Assembly: GCF_001816125.1 (NCBI RefSeq)
Contig: NZ_MDZA01000459.1
Span: forward strand, 1-64,000
Length of the DNA: 64,000 bases
Reading direction: 5' to 3'
DNA from: Hymenobacter coccineus
Lineage (GTDB): Bacteria; Bacteroidota; Bacteroidia; Cytophagales; Hymenobacteraceae
Position numbers and translations under genes: made by a program. The stretch's first letter is position 1. Every line of letters begins with the position of its first letter. Under the pieces are notes generated by a model. It saw nothing but the letters and a program-made list of their open reading frames with translations, made no database searches and had not been told where the DNA came from. Positions 8,865 to 17,800 of this stretch are shown here, piece by piece.

Positions 8865-11408
8865 TCAGAGGCGGAACTGGGCTCCCACGCGGATGCCGAA
8901 GTTGCGGGGCGCGGGCTCGCCGGGAACCGTACCCAGGGCGTCGCGGTAAGTGACGCGGTGAATGAAATCGATGCGCACGAACTTAAAAATGTTCTCGATG
9001 CCGTAGCCCACCTCCACGTAGGGCAGCCGGCCTAGGGTGGGCGGGGTTTGGGGCTGGCCCTGGGCGTCGAGCGGCTGCCGCTGGTTCACGGCGCTGAGGC
9101 CGCCGTACAGGGCGTTGGCAGTGGCCACCAGGCGCCAGTTCAGGCTCCGGATGCCGGGGATGGCGTTGAGGAAAATGCCTTCGAAGTGGTGGTCGAGCCG
9201 CAAGGACACCGAGCGGTCGGTGACGAACTCGAAGTAGTTCATTAGGTTGAAGGCGTTGGCGTTGTAGAACGGCGTTTGGTTGCCGAGCGGAATCTTGAGG
9301 AACAGCGCCGGCAGGCGGTCGGGGGTGTAGCTGCCCTCGAGGCGGTAGTTGAGGCGGCCCAAGTGCCCCGCCGACACGCTGTGGTTCACGAGCAGGTTGA
9401 ACTTCTGGTACGCGTTGCCGCCGGTGCCGGCAAACAGGTCGCGGGCCCCCATTGTGTAGCGAAACGTGAACACCGGCCACCGCTTGAGGCCGATGGCGCG
9501 GCGGTGGTTTTCCGACTGCACCAGGTTCTCGTCGGGTGCGTAGCGCGACTCAAACACGATTTCCGAGAGCGTGATGTCGGGCACCACCCGGTCGTCGCGT
9601 CGCAGCACGAAGTCGTTGAGCAGCTTAATGTTCTGCTCGCGCACCGTCACCGTTTGGGTGAAGCCGTGAAACAAGTCGCGCTGCACCGACCCCGAAAACA
9701 GGTCGCGCAAAACGGGCTTGCCCTCGCTGAACCGGCCCCAGCGCGAGGCCGCCACAAACAGGTTGTTGTCGGGCAAAAAGTCGTTGTCGAGCAGGGCGGC
9801 CTGCTCCACGTCGTGCCGAAACTCGCCGCTTAACACCGTCCAGTGGCGGCGCTCGGCGATGTAGGCGCTCTTCAGGCCGTACTTCACCCGGCCGTCGCGC
9901 GTGCCGTAAGCCACGTAGGCCTGCGTCACGGTGTTGCGGCTGATGGCCGGCGTGGTGCGGAAGCCCAGCCGGAAGCGGTTGCCTTCGTAGTCGTTGTGGG
10001 CGTAGGTGTTGATGATGGGGCCCAGCTCGAAGTTACCCACGCGCTTGTAGCCGTTCACCACCAAGTCGATGAGGTCCAGGGTGCTGCGCACCGACGGCAG
10101 CTCGCGGGCCGAATCGAGCACGGCAAAGGTTTGCCGCTCGCTCAGGTTCAGTGTATCGGGCCGGTGCTGGTCGAAGTAGCCATCACCGGCCTTGGCCTGC
10201 CCGCTGATGAGGCCCAGGCCCGCGCGCCCTTCGGTCGGCTCCATGATGGTGGACACAATGGGCACGTCGTAAAAATTGCCCTCGTGCAGCTGGTTGCGCA
10301 CCACATTACTGGCCACCGTGGTGAAGCGCACGCGCATGGCGGCCTGCTTGTCGTAGGGCCGCAGGCCCACCACCAGCTTGGTGCGGGCGGGCAGCCCGGG
10401 CCCGTCGGCGGGCGGCGTCAACTCCTGAAAAATGCGCAAGTCGCTCACGAAGTTGATGTTGGCGTCCTTGTTGGCCGTCAGGTCCACGCGCCGCAGGGCA
10501 TAGCCGGTTTTGGTAACCCAGATGGTGCCTTGAAAGGCCAGGTCGTGGCTGCGCTTGGGGCTTACCGCCAGCTTGTAGCACTCGTCCTGCCCCACCAGCA
10601 CCGAGTCTACCAACTCGTAGTTGTACGTAACGCGGCCGCCCTCGGCAATGGGCGAGATAAAGTCCTTGCCCAGAATATTTTGCCAGTTCGGATAGAAGTC
10701 AAAGTTCTGAAAGTTTGAGCCCAGCATCTGCGACAGGATGGAGCCCTCGCGGGGCCCCGCGCCGCGCATCTGCTTGTGCTGGATGTCCTCGCGGCGGCGC
10801 AGGGGCCCGTAGCGCTGGTACACGCGCGAGCCCACCTCGGAGGCAAACAGCGGCAGGGGCGCATCAGGGTCGGAGGCGGCGGCGGCGCCCTGGCGCACGG
10901 CCAGCGCCCGAATGTCGCGCACCACCTTGCGCTTGGCCAGCGCGGGCGGCAAGTCGGTCAGGCTCACCTCAATGCGGTTGTAGGCGTCGTACTCGGCGGC
11001 GCTCAAGGCCCCGCGCTCGTTTTGGGGCTTGTGCTTCTGCACCTCGCGCAGGATGCGGAAGGCCGGGTTCTCGCCGGGCCGCACCACCACTTCGGTCAGG
11101 GCCACGCCGCCGCCTTTTTTCAGGCGCAGCAGCACAGCCTGCTCGGCCTCGTCGGTGAGCTTGCGCCGGGCCGTGAGGAAACCCAGGGCCGAAGCCGCCA
11201 ACGAATCGGCGGGGCTGTCCAGTACCAGTTTAAACTTGCCGTCCACATCGGCCGTGGCCCCGATGCTCGTGCGCGGCACAAACACGGACGCAAACGGCAC
11301 GGGTTCGCCCGTGGCGGCCTCCACCACCTGCCCACGCAATATAATTCGCTGGGCCGCCGCTGGCAGCGCCAGCAGGCACCCCAGCAGCAGCGAAGCTAAA
11401 AACTTCAT
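8865..11408 (-). CDS. CarboxypepD_reg-like / DUF5686 outer-membrane protein
   Basis: An 847-residue protein beginning with a signal peptide (MKFLASLLLGCLLALPAAAQ). Residues about 22-110 form a carboxypeptidase-regulatory-like beta-sandwich (GQVVEAATGEPVPFASVFV, DGKFKL). The rest matches the large DUF5686 region of Bacteroidota: FRILREVQKHKPQN, YNRIEVSLTD, LAFQGTIWVTKTGYALRRVDL, then alternating beta-strand sequence ending RVGAQFRL*, as expected of an outer-membrane barrel. It resembles TonB-dependent-receptor-like proteins without the plug. The function is unknown; surface location is the firm inference. The open frame extends further upstream, but only the ATG at 11408 gives a signal peptide. 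Confidence 0.85.
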   Translation of the reverse strand: MKFLASLLLGCLLALPAAAQRIILRGQVVEAATGEPVPFASVFVPRTSIGATADVDGKFKLVLDSPADSLAASALGFLTARRKLTDEAEQAVLLRLKKGGGVALTEVVVRPGENPAFRILREVQKHKPQNERGALSAAEYDAYNRIEVSLTDLPPALAKRKVVRDIRALAVRQGAAAASDPDAPLPLFASEVGSRVYQRYGPLRRREDIQHKQMRGAGPREGSILSQMLGSNFQNFDFYPNWQNILGKDFISPIAEGGRVTYNYELVDSVLVGQDECYKLAVSPKRSHDLAFQGTIWVTKTGYALRRVDLTANKDANINFVSDLRIFQELTPPADGPGLPARTKLVVGLRPYDKQAAMRVRFTTVASNVVRNQLHEGNFYDVPIVSTIMEPTEGRAGLGLISGQAKAGDGYFDQHRPDTLNLSERQTFAVLDSARELPSVRSTLDLIDLVVNGYKRVGNFELGPIINTYAHNDYEGNRFRLGFRTTPAISRNTVTQAYVAYGTRDGRVKYGLKSAYIAERRHWTVLSGEFRHDVEQAALLDNDFLPDNNLFVAASRWGRFSEGKPVLRDLFSGSVQRDLFHGFTQTVTVREQNIKLLNDFVLRRDDRVVPDITLSEIVFESRYAPDENLVQSENHRRAIGLKRWPVFTFRYTMGARDLFAGTGGNAYQKFNLLVNHSVSAGHLGRLNYRLEGSYTPDRLPALFLKIPLGNQTPFYNANAFNLMNYFEFVTDRSVSLRLDHHFEGIFLNAIPGIRSLNWRLVATANALYGGLSAVNQRQPLDAQGQPQTPPTLGRLPYVEVGYGIENIFKFVRIDFIHRVTYRDALGTVPGEPAPRNFGIRVGAQFRL

Positions 11409-11551
11409 AGAAAGGACAGTTGGCCCCAGCGAAGTGTGCCGGCGGGTACGCAAGTTACGCAAAGTCCCTGCCGGCCCAAGTGGTTCCGCCGCCGCCCGAA
11501 TATATTTTTCCGGGCCCCGGCCCGGGGCCCCCAGCAGTGCGCCGCCCGGCC

Positions 11552-12799
11552 CTAGCTGGCCTGGAGCTGGCCGGCAAAATCGGCCATCACGCCATCGATG
11601 GACAGGTGCTCCTCGGCGTAGCGGCGGGCATTGCGGGCGGTGGCGGTGTGGTCGTGGGCAAAGGCGTCGGCCAAGCCGGCGTTCAGGGCGGCCTGGTTTT
11701 CGGCTTCTACCAGAATGCCCATCTCGTGCTGCTGCACCAGCGCGTGCATGCCCGAGCCGGGGTTGGAGGTAATGAGCGCCACGCCGCCCACGGCCAGCAC
11801 CGTGGTCAGCTTGGAGGGCATCACCAAATCGCCGGCGTTGGCCTTTTGGATGACCAAGTGCACATCGGCGATGTTGAGGAAATCGTTGAATTTCTCGAAC
11901 GGCTGCAACGGCAGGAACACCACGTTGGGCACGGCCAGTTCCTGGGCCAGGGCCATCAGCTTTTCCTTGTAGGGCCCCGAGCCGCAGATGACGAACTTCA
12001 CGCGGGGCTGGTCGCGGAAGGCCACGGCGGCGTGCAAAATGGCCTCCAGGCCCTGCTTTTCGCCAATGGCGCCCGAGTACAAAGCGATGCAATCGGTGGG
12101 CTCGAAGCCGAATTCGGTCTTCAGCCGGCCGCGGTCGGCCACGGGGTAAAACTTGGCTGTGTCGGTCCAGTTCGGGAACATGGCCACGGGCCGCGTCGTC
12201 TTTTCCTGGATTTTGGCCACCATGCCCTCGCCCACGCTGGTCACCAGGTCGCTGCGGCTAAAAATGAAGCGCTCCAGGCCAAACAGCAAGCCGATGGCCT
12301 TTTTCGACTTGATCATACCCAGGTCGCGGGCCGCCTCAATTTGCAGGTCCTGAATGTGGTAGGCCAGCCGCCCGCCGCGAATGGTTTTGTAGAGCACGCC
12401 CAGCAGCCCGAACTGAAACGACGGCGCCACGGCCACCACGTAATCGAACCGGGGCCCCACCGCCAGCCGCAGCACCTGAAAAAAAGCGGAGAGCGAAAAC
12501 GAAAAGTCAAGCAGCATGCGCTTGAGGCCGGTGGGCTTGGCCGGCACGTACATCGGGCAGCGGTACACCGTCACGGCGGCGCCGGGGCCCAGTTGCTCGG
12601 TTTCTTTCTGGTACCAGAAGCGGCGCTTGCGGTAGGGGGCCTGCACCGCCCAATACGGGTAGTACGGGTAGGCCGTCACCACGGTGCAGTCGTAGCCGTT
12701 CCGGGCCAGCCAGGCCATCATCTCGCCGCTGTACTTGCCGATGCCCGTGGGCTCGGGGGCGTAGTTATAGCCAATCAACAGCACACGTTTCCTCGTCAT
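11552..12799 (-). CDS. WcaI-like family 4 glycosyltransferase
   Basis: This 415-residue cytoplasmic glycosyltransferase has the GT-B fold. The N-terminal GYNYAPEPTGIGKYSGEM is highly characteristic of colanic-acid WcaI proteins. VVAVAPSFQFG and YHIQDLQIEAA follow in the first domain. The C-terminal half has LYSGAIGEKQGLE, FVICGSGPYKEKL and a donor-sugar region around MPSKLTTVLAVGG. It should transfer a sugar from a nucleotide donor during exopolysaccharide repeat-unit assembly. It is the last gene of a minus-strand block with the WcaF-like acetyltransferase (41-base gap), VanZ-like protein and another glycosyltransferase. Confidence 0.85.
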   Translation of the reverse strand: MTRKRVLLIGYNYAPEPTGIGKYSGEMMAWLARNGYDCTVVTAYPYYPYWAVQAPYRKRRFWYQKETEQLGPGAAVTVYRCPMYVPAKPTGLKRMLLDFSFSLSAFFQVLRLAVGPRFDYVVAVAPSFQFGLLGVLYKTIRGGRLAYHIQDLQIEAARDLGMIKSKKAIGLLFGLERFIFSRSDLVTSVGEGMVAKIQEKTTRPVAMFPNWTDTAKFYPVADRGRLKTEFGFEPTDCIALYSGAIGEKQGLEAILHAAVAFRDQPRVKFVICGSGPYKEKLMALAQELAVPNVVFLPLQPFEKFNDFLNIADVHLVIQKANAGDLVMPSKLTTVLAVGGVALITSNPGSGMHALVQQHEMGILVEAENQAALNAGLADAFAHDHTATARNARRYAEEHLSIDGVMADFAGQLQAS

Positions 12800-12839
12800 A
12801 ATATTAACTATCGCTCACAAATAGAAAGGCAAAATTACC

Positions 12840-13391
12840 TCAGGCCGGCTGCATCCGCCGCTCGCGCACAAAAACGGCGGGGTTGCCGGCGTAGATGCCC
12901 CAGGCCTCCAGCGGCTTGGTGGCCACCGAGCCCACCGTGAGGATGGCGTGCGCGCCGCACACCACGCCGGGGCACACCACCGATTGGGCCCCCACCCACA
13001 CGCCGTCCTCCAGCCGGATTTCCCCCAGCCGGTACGGGAAGCTGGGCACCGTGTAGTCGTGGTTGCCGGTGAGCAGCAGGGCCCCCTGCGACACGCTCAC
13101 GTGGCTGCCGATGGCCACGTCGGCCAGGTTATCGATCCACACCGACTCGCCCAGCCAGCAGTGGTCGCCGATGGTGAGCCGCCAGGGGTTTTTGATGCGC
13201 ACCTTGGGCTTGATGACCAGCCCCACGCCCACCCGGGCCCCAAACAGGCGCAACAGCCAGGTTTTGAAGCCGTAGGGCCACGGAAAGGCACTGGCAAACA
13301 CGTAGTAGTTCACGAAGTACCACACCAGCACCTTGAGCCGGGGCCCCGCGCGGTAGTCGCCCGGGTCAAATTTGGAAAGGTCAGTTGTCAT
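12840..13391 (-). CDS. WcaF-like polysaccharide O-acetyltransferase
   Basis: A 183-residue left-handed beta-helix acetyltransferase. It begins MTTDLSKFDPGDYRAG and shows the hexapeptide-repeat segments IKPKVRIKNPWRLTIGDHCWLGE, IGSHVSVSQGALLLTGNHD and VGAQSVVCPGVVCGAHAILTVGSV, ending in the AGNPAVFVRER seen in WcaF/maltose-acetyltransferase relatives. The histidine in TGNHD is the expected catalytic base. It should acetylate a sugar of the repeat unit or lipid-linked precursor. An in-frame TTG seven codons upstream exists, but the ATG at 13391 matches family N-termini. Confidence 0.85.
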   Translation of the reverse strand: MTTDLSKFDPGDYRAGPRLKVLVWYFVNYYVFASAFPWPYGFKTWLLRLFGARVGVGLVIKPKVRIKNPWRLTIGDHCWLGESVWIDNLADVAIGSHVSVSQGALLLTGNHDYTVPSFPYRLGEIRLEDGVWVGAQSVVCPGVVCGAHAILTVGSVATKPLEAWGIYAGNPAVFVRERRMQPA

Positions 13392-13421
13392 ATTAATAAA
13401 TTGCCAAGGCAAGTCCGGACG

Positions 13422-13892
13422 CTATTTCTGCAACAGCAGGCGGTAAATTTTGCGAAATAATACTTCCCAGAGAATAATGCCCACCAGGGCCCCCGTGCTG
13501 TTCAGAATAACGTCGTCGATGTCGGGAATCCCAATCTCCAGCACGTACTGCGCGCACTCGATGAGCACGCTCGCCCCCACGCCAATGGCCAGCAGCCAGC
13601 GCCACCGCCGAAAGCCCGTGGCAGCGGCTACCAGGGGCCCCAGGGGTACAAACAGGGCAATGTTGCCAAAAATATTGCTCCAGTAATTCCACTGGCCGAT
13701 TTGCGAAACATACCGGTAGTCGCGCATGGTGTTTGCCAGCGGCATCAAGTTCACCAAATGCGGCGACCATACGATGTTTTGGCGGCGGCGTGCGAAGAAC
13801 ACGATGTACACGGCGGCGCTGATGTAAATGACCAGGGCCAGCCAGGTGAGCAATTTAATTAGGGGCCTGGTGGTGCGCGAAGTGGCTTGCAT
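13422..13892 (-). CDS. VanZ-like family membrane protein
   Basis: A 156-residue protein with about four hydrophobic helices: LIKLLTWLALVIYISAAVYIVFF, NIFGNIALFVPLGPLVAAA, WRWLLAIGVGASVLIECAQYVL and STGALVGIILWEVLF. The motifs NLMPLANT, GNIALFVPLG, SVLIECAQ and DIDDVILNSTGALVG are diagnostic of VanZ-like proteins. The family is named for teicoplanin resistance, but most members have no known function and many sit in polysaccharide loci, as here. The ATG at 13892 was preferred to a TTG 33 bases upstream. The upstream glycosyltransferase ends 45 bases away. Confidence 0.85.
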   Translation of the reverse strand: MQATSRTTRPLIKLLTWLALVIYISAAVYIVFFARRRQNIVWSPHLVNLMPLANTMRDYRYVSQIGQWNYWSNIFGNIALFVPLGPLVAAATGFRRWRWLLAIGVGASVLIECAQYVLEIGIPDIDDVILNSTGALVGIILWEVLFRKIYRLLLQK

Positions 13893-13937
13893 GAAAACGG
13901 GTTGGTGCAGTGAAATGAGCAGCAAAATGGCGCTGCT

Positions 13938-15099
13938 CTAAGCCTGCAATGCAGCCAATAACCGGTCGGTGGCGGGGCCAACGGCAAAATAACGCTCGAA
14001 GCTGGCGCGGGCCCGCTGGCTCATGGCCTCCTGCTCTTCGGGCGGCAGCTGCGCCCAGCGCGCCAGCAGGCTGCGGGTCCCAGCGGGCGTGTCGTCTGCT
14101 ACAAACCCGGCCCCCGCGGCCTCAATTTCACGCCAGATATTAATCTGGTTGGAAATAAGCACGGGTTTGCCGCAGGCCAAGGCTTCCACCACGGCAATGC
14201 CGAAGTTTTCCTGGTGGCTGGGCAGCACGAAGGCCGCCGCTCCGTAAAACGCGCCCCACTTGGCCGCGCCGGTCAGCATGCCCGGAAACGCCACCGCGCC
14301 GCCGGGGCCCCGCGGCCAGGCTGCGCACGGCCTGGCCGTAGGCGGTGTCGAGGCCGGGGCCCGCCACTACGAGCGGCGGCCCGCCGGGGCCCGCCGCGCC
14401 TTCCACGTAGGCATTCACGAGCAAGTCAATCCCCTTTTTCTCATGTATACGACTGATAAACAGCAGATAAGGTTGTTCAGCCGCGGCCGGCAAGGCTTCG
14501 GCTAGGGCAGTGCGCATGGCGGGAGCAAAGGCCGGCGGCTCTTCCACTCCCAGGCCCACCACCAGCTCGCGCTGGGGCCGGTAGGGCCGGAACGGCTCGC
14601 GGGCCAGCCGGCATTCTTCCTCGCACGTAAAAAGCACGCCCGTGGCCTCGTTAATTACGGCGCCCTCCAATAGCTTCCAGTACAGCCAGTTGCGCGCGGC
14701 CTTGAGCCGTCGCCCCGGGGCCCGTTGGAAGTACGGGTCGAGCATGCCATGCGGCATCACATACAAACGCGTCTTGCTATTGCCCCGGCGGAGCCAGGCT
14801 TTGCAGGCCGCGTAGCTGGTGGATAGCCACAAACCATGCACAATGATGGCGTCAAACCGGCTGATGTTGGCGTCCAGCCAAGGCATAAGGCGCGGGCTGT
14901 AGGCCCAGGGCCCCTTCCCCGGCCCCAGCGCGTGCAGGGTAAAGGACGCTGCGGCTACGTAGGCCGCTGCGGGGTCATCAAGGCTCGCTACTTCGCTGTG
15001 TACCCCGCGGCTGTCCAAGCCCACAATCATGGTGCGTACAGCCTGGCACACCCCGCCCGCTTGCGGGTCCATGCTGGCGGTAACGTGTAATATATTCAT
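13938..15099 (-). pseudogene. Family 4 glycosyltransferase, interrupted by a one-base frameshift
   Basis: The N-terminal frame (from ATG 15099) reads MNILHVTASMDPQAGGVCQAVRTM, HGLWLSTSYAACKAWLRRG, YVMPHGMLDPYFQRAPGRRLKA and LLFISRIHEKKGIDLLVNAY, classic for polysaccharide glycosyltransferases of the GT4 clan. In the G4C4 run near 14304-14311 the frame is lost. The expected continuation VAFPGMLTGAAKWGAFYGAA with the donor-site HQENFGIAVVEALACGKPVL follows in the next frame to the stop at 13938. Removing one base restores about 387 residues (SLAAGPGGAVAFPGML). It lies upstream in the minus-strand exopolysaccharide block. The break probably reflects homopolymer error, because the downstream part shows no further decay. 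Confidence 0.88.
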
Positions 15100-15935
15100 G
15101 AGTAATAAAATAGGGCAGGTTTAGGTCAAATCATGAATAATGATGCCCAAATAATAGTATTAATTAAATGCGTTTGCCTCTCAAATCTATTAATTAAAAT
15201 AGTAATTATTTAAAGCAAATAATTAGGCAGCAATGCCTTTCCAAGTCTCAAAATGGCTTCGCAAAAAGCCATTCAAGTAAGAAGCTAGGAAGGCCGGTTG
15301 AGCAAAAAAGCTGTTTGGAAAGACAAAATAACGCCATATCGGGCACAAACGAAGCGCATGGCCTGGGCCCCCACACAACTCGCCCCCGGCAGAGCCTCCC
15401 GCGGTGTGCAACCAAAACAGGCCATCCCGGGGCATTCCAAGGGGTTCTTGGGCCTGTTCAATGTCAGTTAGCGTTTTAGAATTAATCGCTAAAATGAGGC
15501 ATCAAAATGTGACTACTGCTGCAATTGAGCCAAAAGTGAACGGTAGAGAATAAAAAATCAGGCTTCGCATCTTTTTAACTCCCCGAATTAATTTAAATAA
15601 TCTCTGTTCAACGGGCACCAGGCCCCTGGCGCTGCATCGCTACCCGTTGGAGGAGGAGCTTCCCTAGCCACCGGTTGCCGGCGCAACAGGCGGCTTGTCA
15701 ACATCAACAGCAGCAGAATTGCAGATCGCAGCGCGGCCCTTTTTTAAGACCTAGGTGCCGGCTGCGGCAGGGCCCCCATCCACCGCAAAGGCACAGGGGT
15801 AACCCGTGTTAGTGATTAGAGCGAGGCATTCCGGCCACTGGGCGCGGCGTGTGTCGGTGGCCTGCGTGGTGTACTGTACCCGAATGAAGTGCTCGGCCCG
15901 GCTCGGCAAAGTGCGCGCCATTGATGCATCGCGGG
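15100..15935. other. Gene-poor stretch between the exopolysaccharide block and an IS remnant
   Basis: No gene can be supported here. The first 130 bases are AT-rich with TAAT/TTAATTAAAT runs and probably hold the promoter of the minus-strand glycosyltransferase. A 70-codon minus-strand frame at 15223-15435 and a minus-strand frame ending at 15751 have no recognisable motif. The second runs into the IS982 terminal repeat, so it could be the tail of a gene cut by that insertion. I leave both unassigned. Confidence 0.5.
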
Positions 15936-16891
15936 TAGCAAACCCAAGTTGCGGACTACAGCGGGCATGAAAAAGTCTGTTCGGCAAGAACAGGCTATGT
16001 TTGAAGTATTCGGCCCCTTCAACTCCTGCCACCCATGCGTCAACAGACCATTGCAATGTACTGCTTCCTCGATGGTTTGCTTACCCTGACCCGCCCAAGG
16101 TGGGCGCGTCCGGCCGACCCGTGCTGCCGGCTGAGCGACGCGCAGGTGCTGACCACAGCGCTGGTAGCCGCCCGCTTTTTCGGCGGTAACCTGGTGGTAG
16201 CCAAGCACTACATGGAGCAACACTGGGGCCAGAACCGGCTGGATAAGAGCGGCTTTACCCGTCGCTTGCATGCGCTTACCGACACGCTCCTTTCCCTTTT
16301 CGCCACCTTCGGCGCCTTGCTCAAGGACGTGCACCTGGAAGCCCGCTACGTGCTCGACTCCTTTCCCGGTGGCCGCCTGTCATAACACGCGTATCCCGCG
16401 CTGCAAGCTGCTGACCGGCAAGGCCTACCATGGCCGCTGCGCCCGTAAGCGCAGCGGGTTGTACGGCCGGAAGGCCCAGGTCGTGGCCACCAGTGACGGG
16501 ACGCCCGTCGAGTTTCCCCCCCCATGCCGGAGCGAAGTCGGAGCAAACCGGTCAGCGTGGCCTGCCGCTGGACCTCCCCCCGGGCAGTGTGCGCTATACG
16601 GATGCCGGCGACACGGACTACGTGGCGGAAGACTTGTTTAACGAGGCCAGCGGTGGCCAGCAGCAAACGGCCCGCCGCAAAAACAGTAAACGACCGCATC
16701 AGCCAACGCAAGTCTTTTTGCTTCAGTATTTCCGCAAAGGCATTGAAACGTGCTTTAGTCAGCTCAGGGGCCCGTTTTCCCAAGCGGATTCATGCCGTAA
16801 CGGCCGCGGGGGTTGCCCTGAAAATCGCCCTCTTCATTTTTGCCCACACTTTACACCAAGCCGGCTTATAGCCCGCAACTTGGGTTTGCTA
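15936..16891 (+). mobile_element. Decayed IS982-family insertion sequence
   Basis: Near-identical terminal inverted repeats bound the element: TAGCAAACCCAAGTTGCGG at the left (15936) and its reverse complement ending at 16891. The repeats continue for about 27 bases with a few mismatches. The roughly 950-bp length and the AACCC-type ends fit the IS982 family. No target duplication is obvious. The internal transposase is broken in three places, so the copy is not autonomously active. Confidence 0.8.
16035..16871 (+). pseudogene. IS982-family transposase, broken by three frameshifts
   Basis: The reading passes through four segments. The first (16035 to about 16365) has LSDAQVLTTALVAARFFGGN, FTRRLHAL and YVLDSFP. 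The second has CHNTRIPRCKLLTGKAYHGR, YGRKAQVVATSDGTPVEF. The third has GSVRYTDAGDTDYVAEDL, RRKNSKRP and YFRKGIETCFSQL. The fourth has ARFPKRIHAVTAAGVALKIALFIFAHTL. These are the DDE-domain motifs of IS982 transposases in order. Shifts occur near 16365, in a C8 run at 16516-16523, and close to a GGGGCCC at 16768-16774. The Asp in YTDAG and Glu in KGIET are the likely remaining catalytic acids. Confidence 0.85.
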
Positions 16892-16901
16892 GATAAAACG
16901 A

Positions 16902-16965
16902 GGCGCTGGCCTCGCCCCAGCCGTCGCGTTGCCGGGGTGAGGCCAGCGCCAACTGGGGCGAGGCC
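16902..16965. repeat. Three-arm GC-rich inverted repeat beside the IS982 remnant
   Basis: Bases 16902-16918 (GGCGCTGGCCTCGCCCC) pair with 16934-16950 with one mismatch. The inner part 16908-16920 also pairs perfectly over 13 bases with 16953-16965. The two pairings exclude each other. No U-tract follows, so it is not a standard terminator. Confidence 0.6.
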
Positions 16966-17125
16966 TTGCATTAGATACGCTGCGGCCTTCCGTGAGCCTC
17001 TGTGATAGGCAATTGCAACCGCAACCAGTGTTTATAAAAGTATTGCTCCGTGCCCTGCACAGCAGCTGTATACACTAACTCTTGCTTCTGCTCAACAGAC
17101 GCAGGATAAAGAGCAGTGCAGTGTA

Positions 17126-17800
17126 TTAGAAAGCGTTGTCGTGGCCCTTAACAGCTTGCAAAACGGTCATTACCACAATTTTCAAATCGAGCAAAAGTGA
17201 CCAGTTTTTGATGTACCAGATATCTACTTTTACCCGTTTGGCCATCGCAATTACTTCCTTTGTTTCCCCGCGGAAACCACGCACCTGTGCCAAGCCCGTG
17301 ATGCCCGGTGTGACAGTGTGGCGTTGCATGAAGTTGTTGACTACCTGTGCGTACTCTTCCGTGTGCTTGAGCATGTGAGGCCGGGGCCCCACGATAGACA
17401 TTTCGCCCAGCAAAACATTCAGGAATTGAGGCAGTTCATCAATGTTCGTTTTGCGAATGATGGCTCCCACGCGGGTAATGCGGGCATCGCCCCGGCTGGC
17501 TTGCTTCTGGTTTGCCTCGGCATTCACGTGCATGCTCCTGAACTTGAAGCAGTAGAAAGGCTTGTTGTCCTTGCCGGTGCGCAGCTGCTTGAAGAACACG
17601 GGCCCTTTCGACTCCATCCGGATGATTAGCGCCACCAAAGGAATGAGCCAGCTAAGCAACAGCAATGCTACTAGTGAGGCAAATAAGATATCGAATACTC
17701 TTTTAGCCGAGAAGGGACTCGCCTGTTGGAAGGTGCTGCGTTGCACATTCTGGGCTCCAGCAGCATAATCATTTGCGGTAATTGGAAAATTGTATTCCAT
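17126..17800 (-). CDS. Short-form sugar-phosphate (undecaprenyl-phosphate) transferase
   Basis: A 224-residue bacterial sugar transferase that should move a hexose-1-phosphate from a nucleotide donor to undecaprenyl phosphate, the first step of exopolysaccharide repeat-unit synthesis. Motifs in order: KRVFDILFASLVALLLLSWLIPLVALIIR (the single membrane-embedded helix), GPVFFKQLRTGKDNKPFYCFKFRSM, the catalytic-type DELPQFLNVLLGEMSIVGPRP, and PGITGLAQVRG. It lacks the four N-terminal helices of full WcaJ and is closer in size to the PglC-like minimal form, with a 30-residue polar N-terminus. It probably initiates the polymer built by the glycosyltransferases at 11.5-15.1 kb, though the IS982 remnant now separates them. 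Confidence 0.88.
   Translation of the reverse strand: MEYNFPITANDYAAGAQNVQRSTFQQASPFSAKRVFDILFASLVALLLLSWLIPLVALIIRMESKGPVFFKQLRTGKDNKPFYCFKFRSMHVNAEANQKQASRGDARITRVGAIIRKTNIDELPQFLNVLLGEMSIVGPRPHMLKHTEEYAQVVNNFMQRHTVTPGITGLAQVRGFRGETKEVIAMAKRVKVDIWYIKNWSLLLDLKIVVMTVLQAVKGHDNAF

Noticed and set aside
11420-12940. 506-codon plus-strand frame opposite the WcaI and WcaF genes
   Set aside because: No motif; its composition mirrors the antisense of the real glycosyltransferase.
15223-15435. 70-codon minus-strand frame upstream of the glycosyltransferase
   Set aside because: No motif, atypical composition and no ribosome site; may be a remnant but cannot be supported as a gene.
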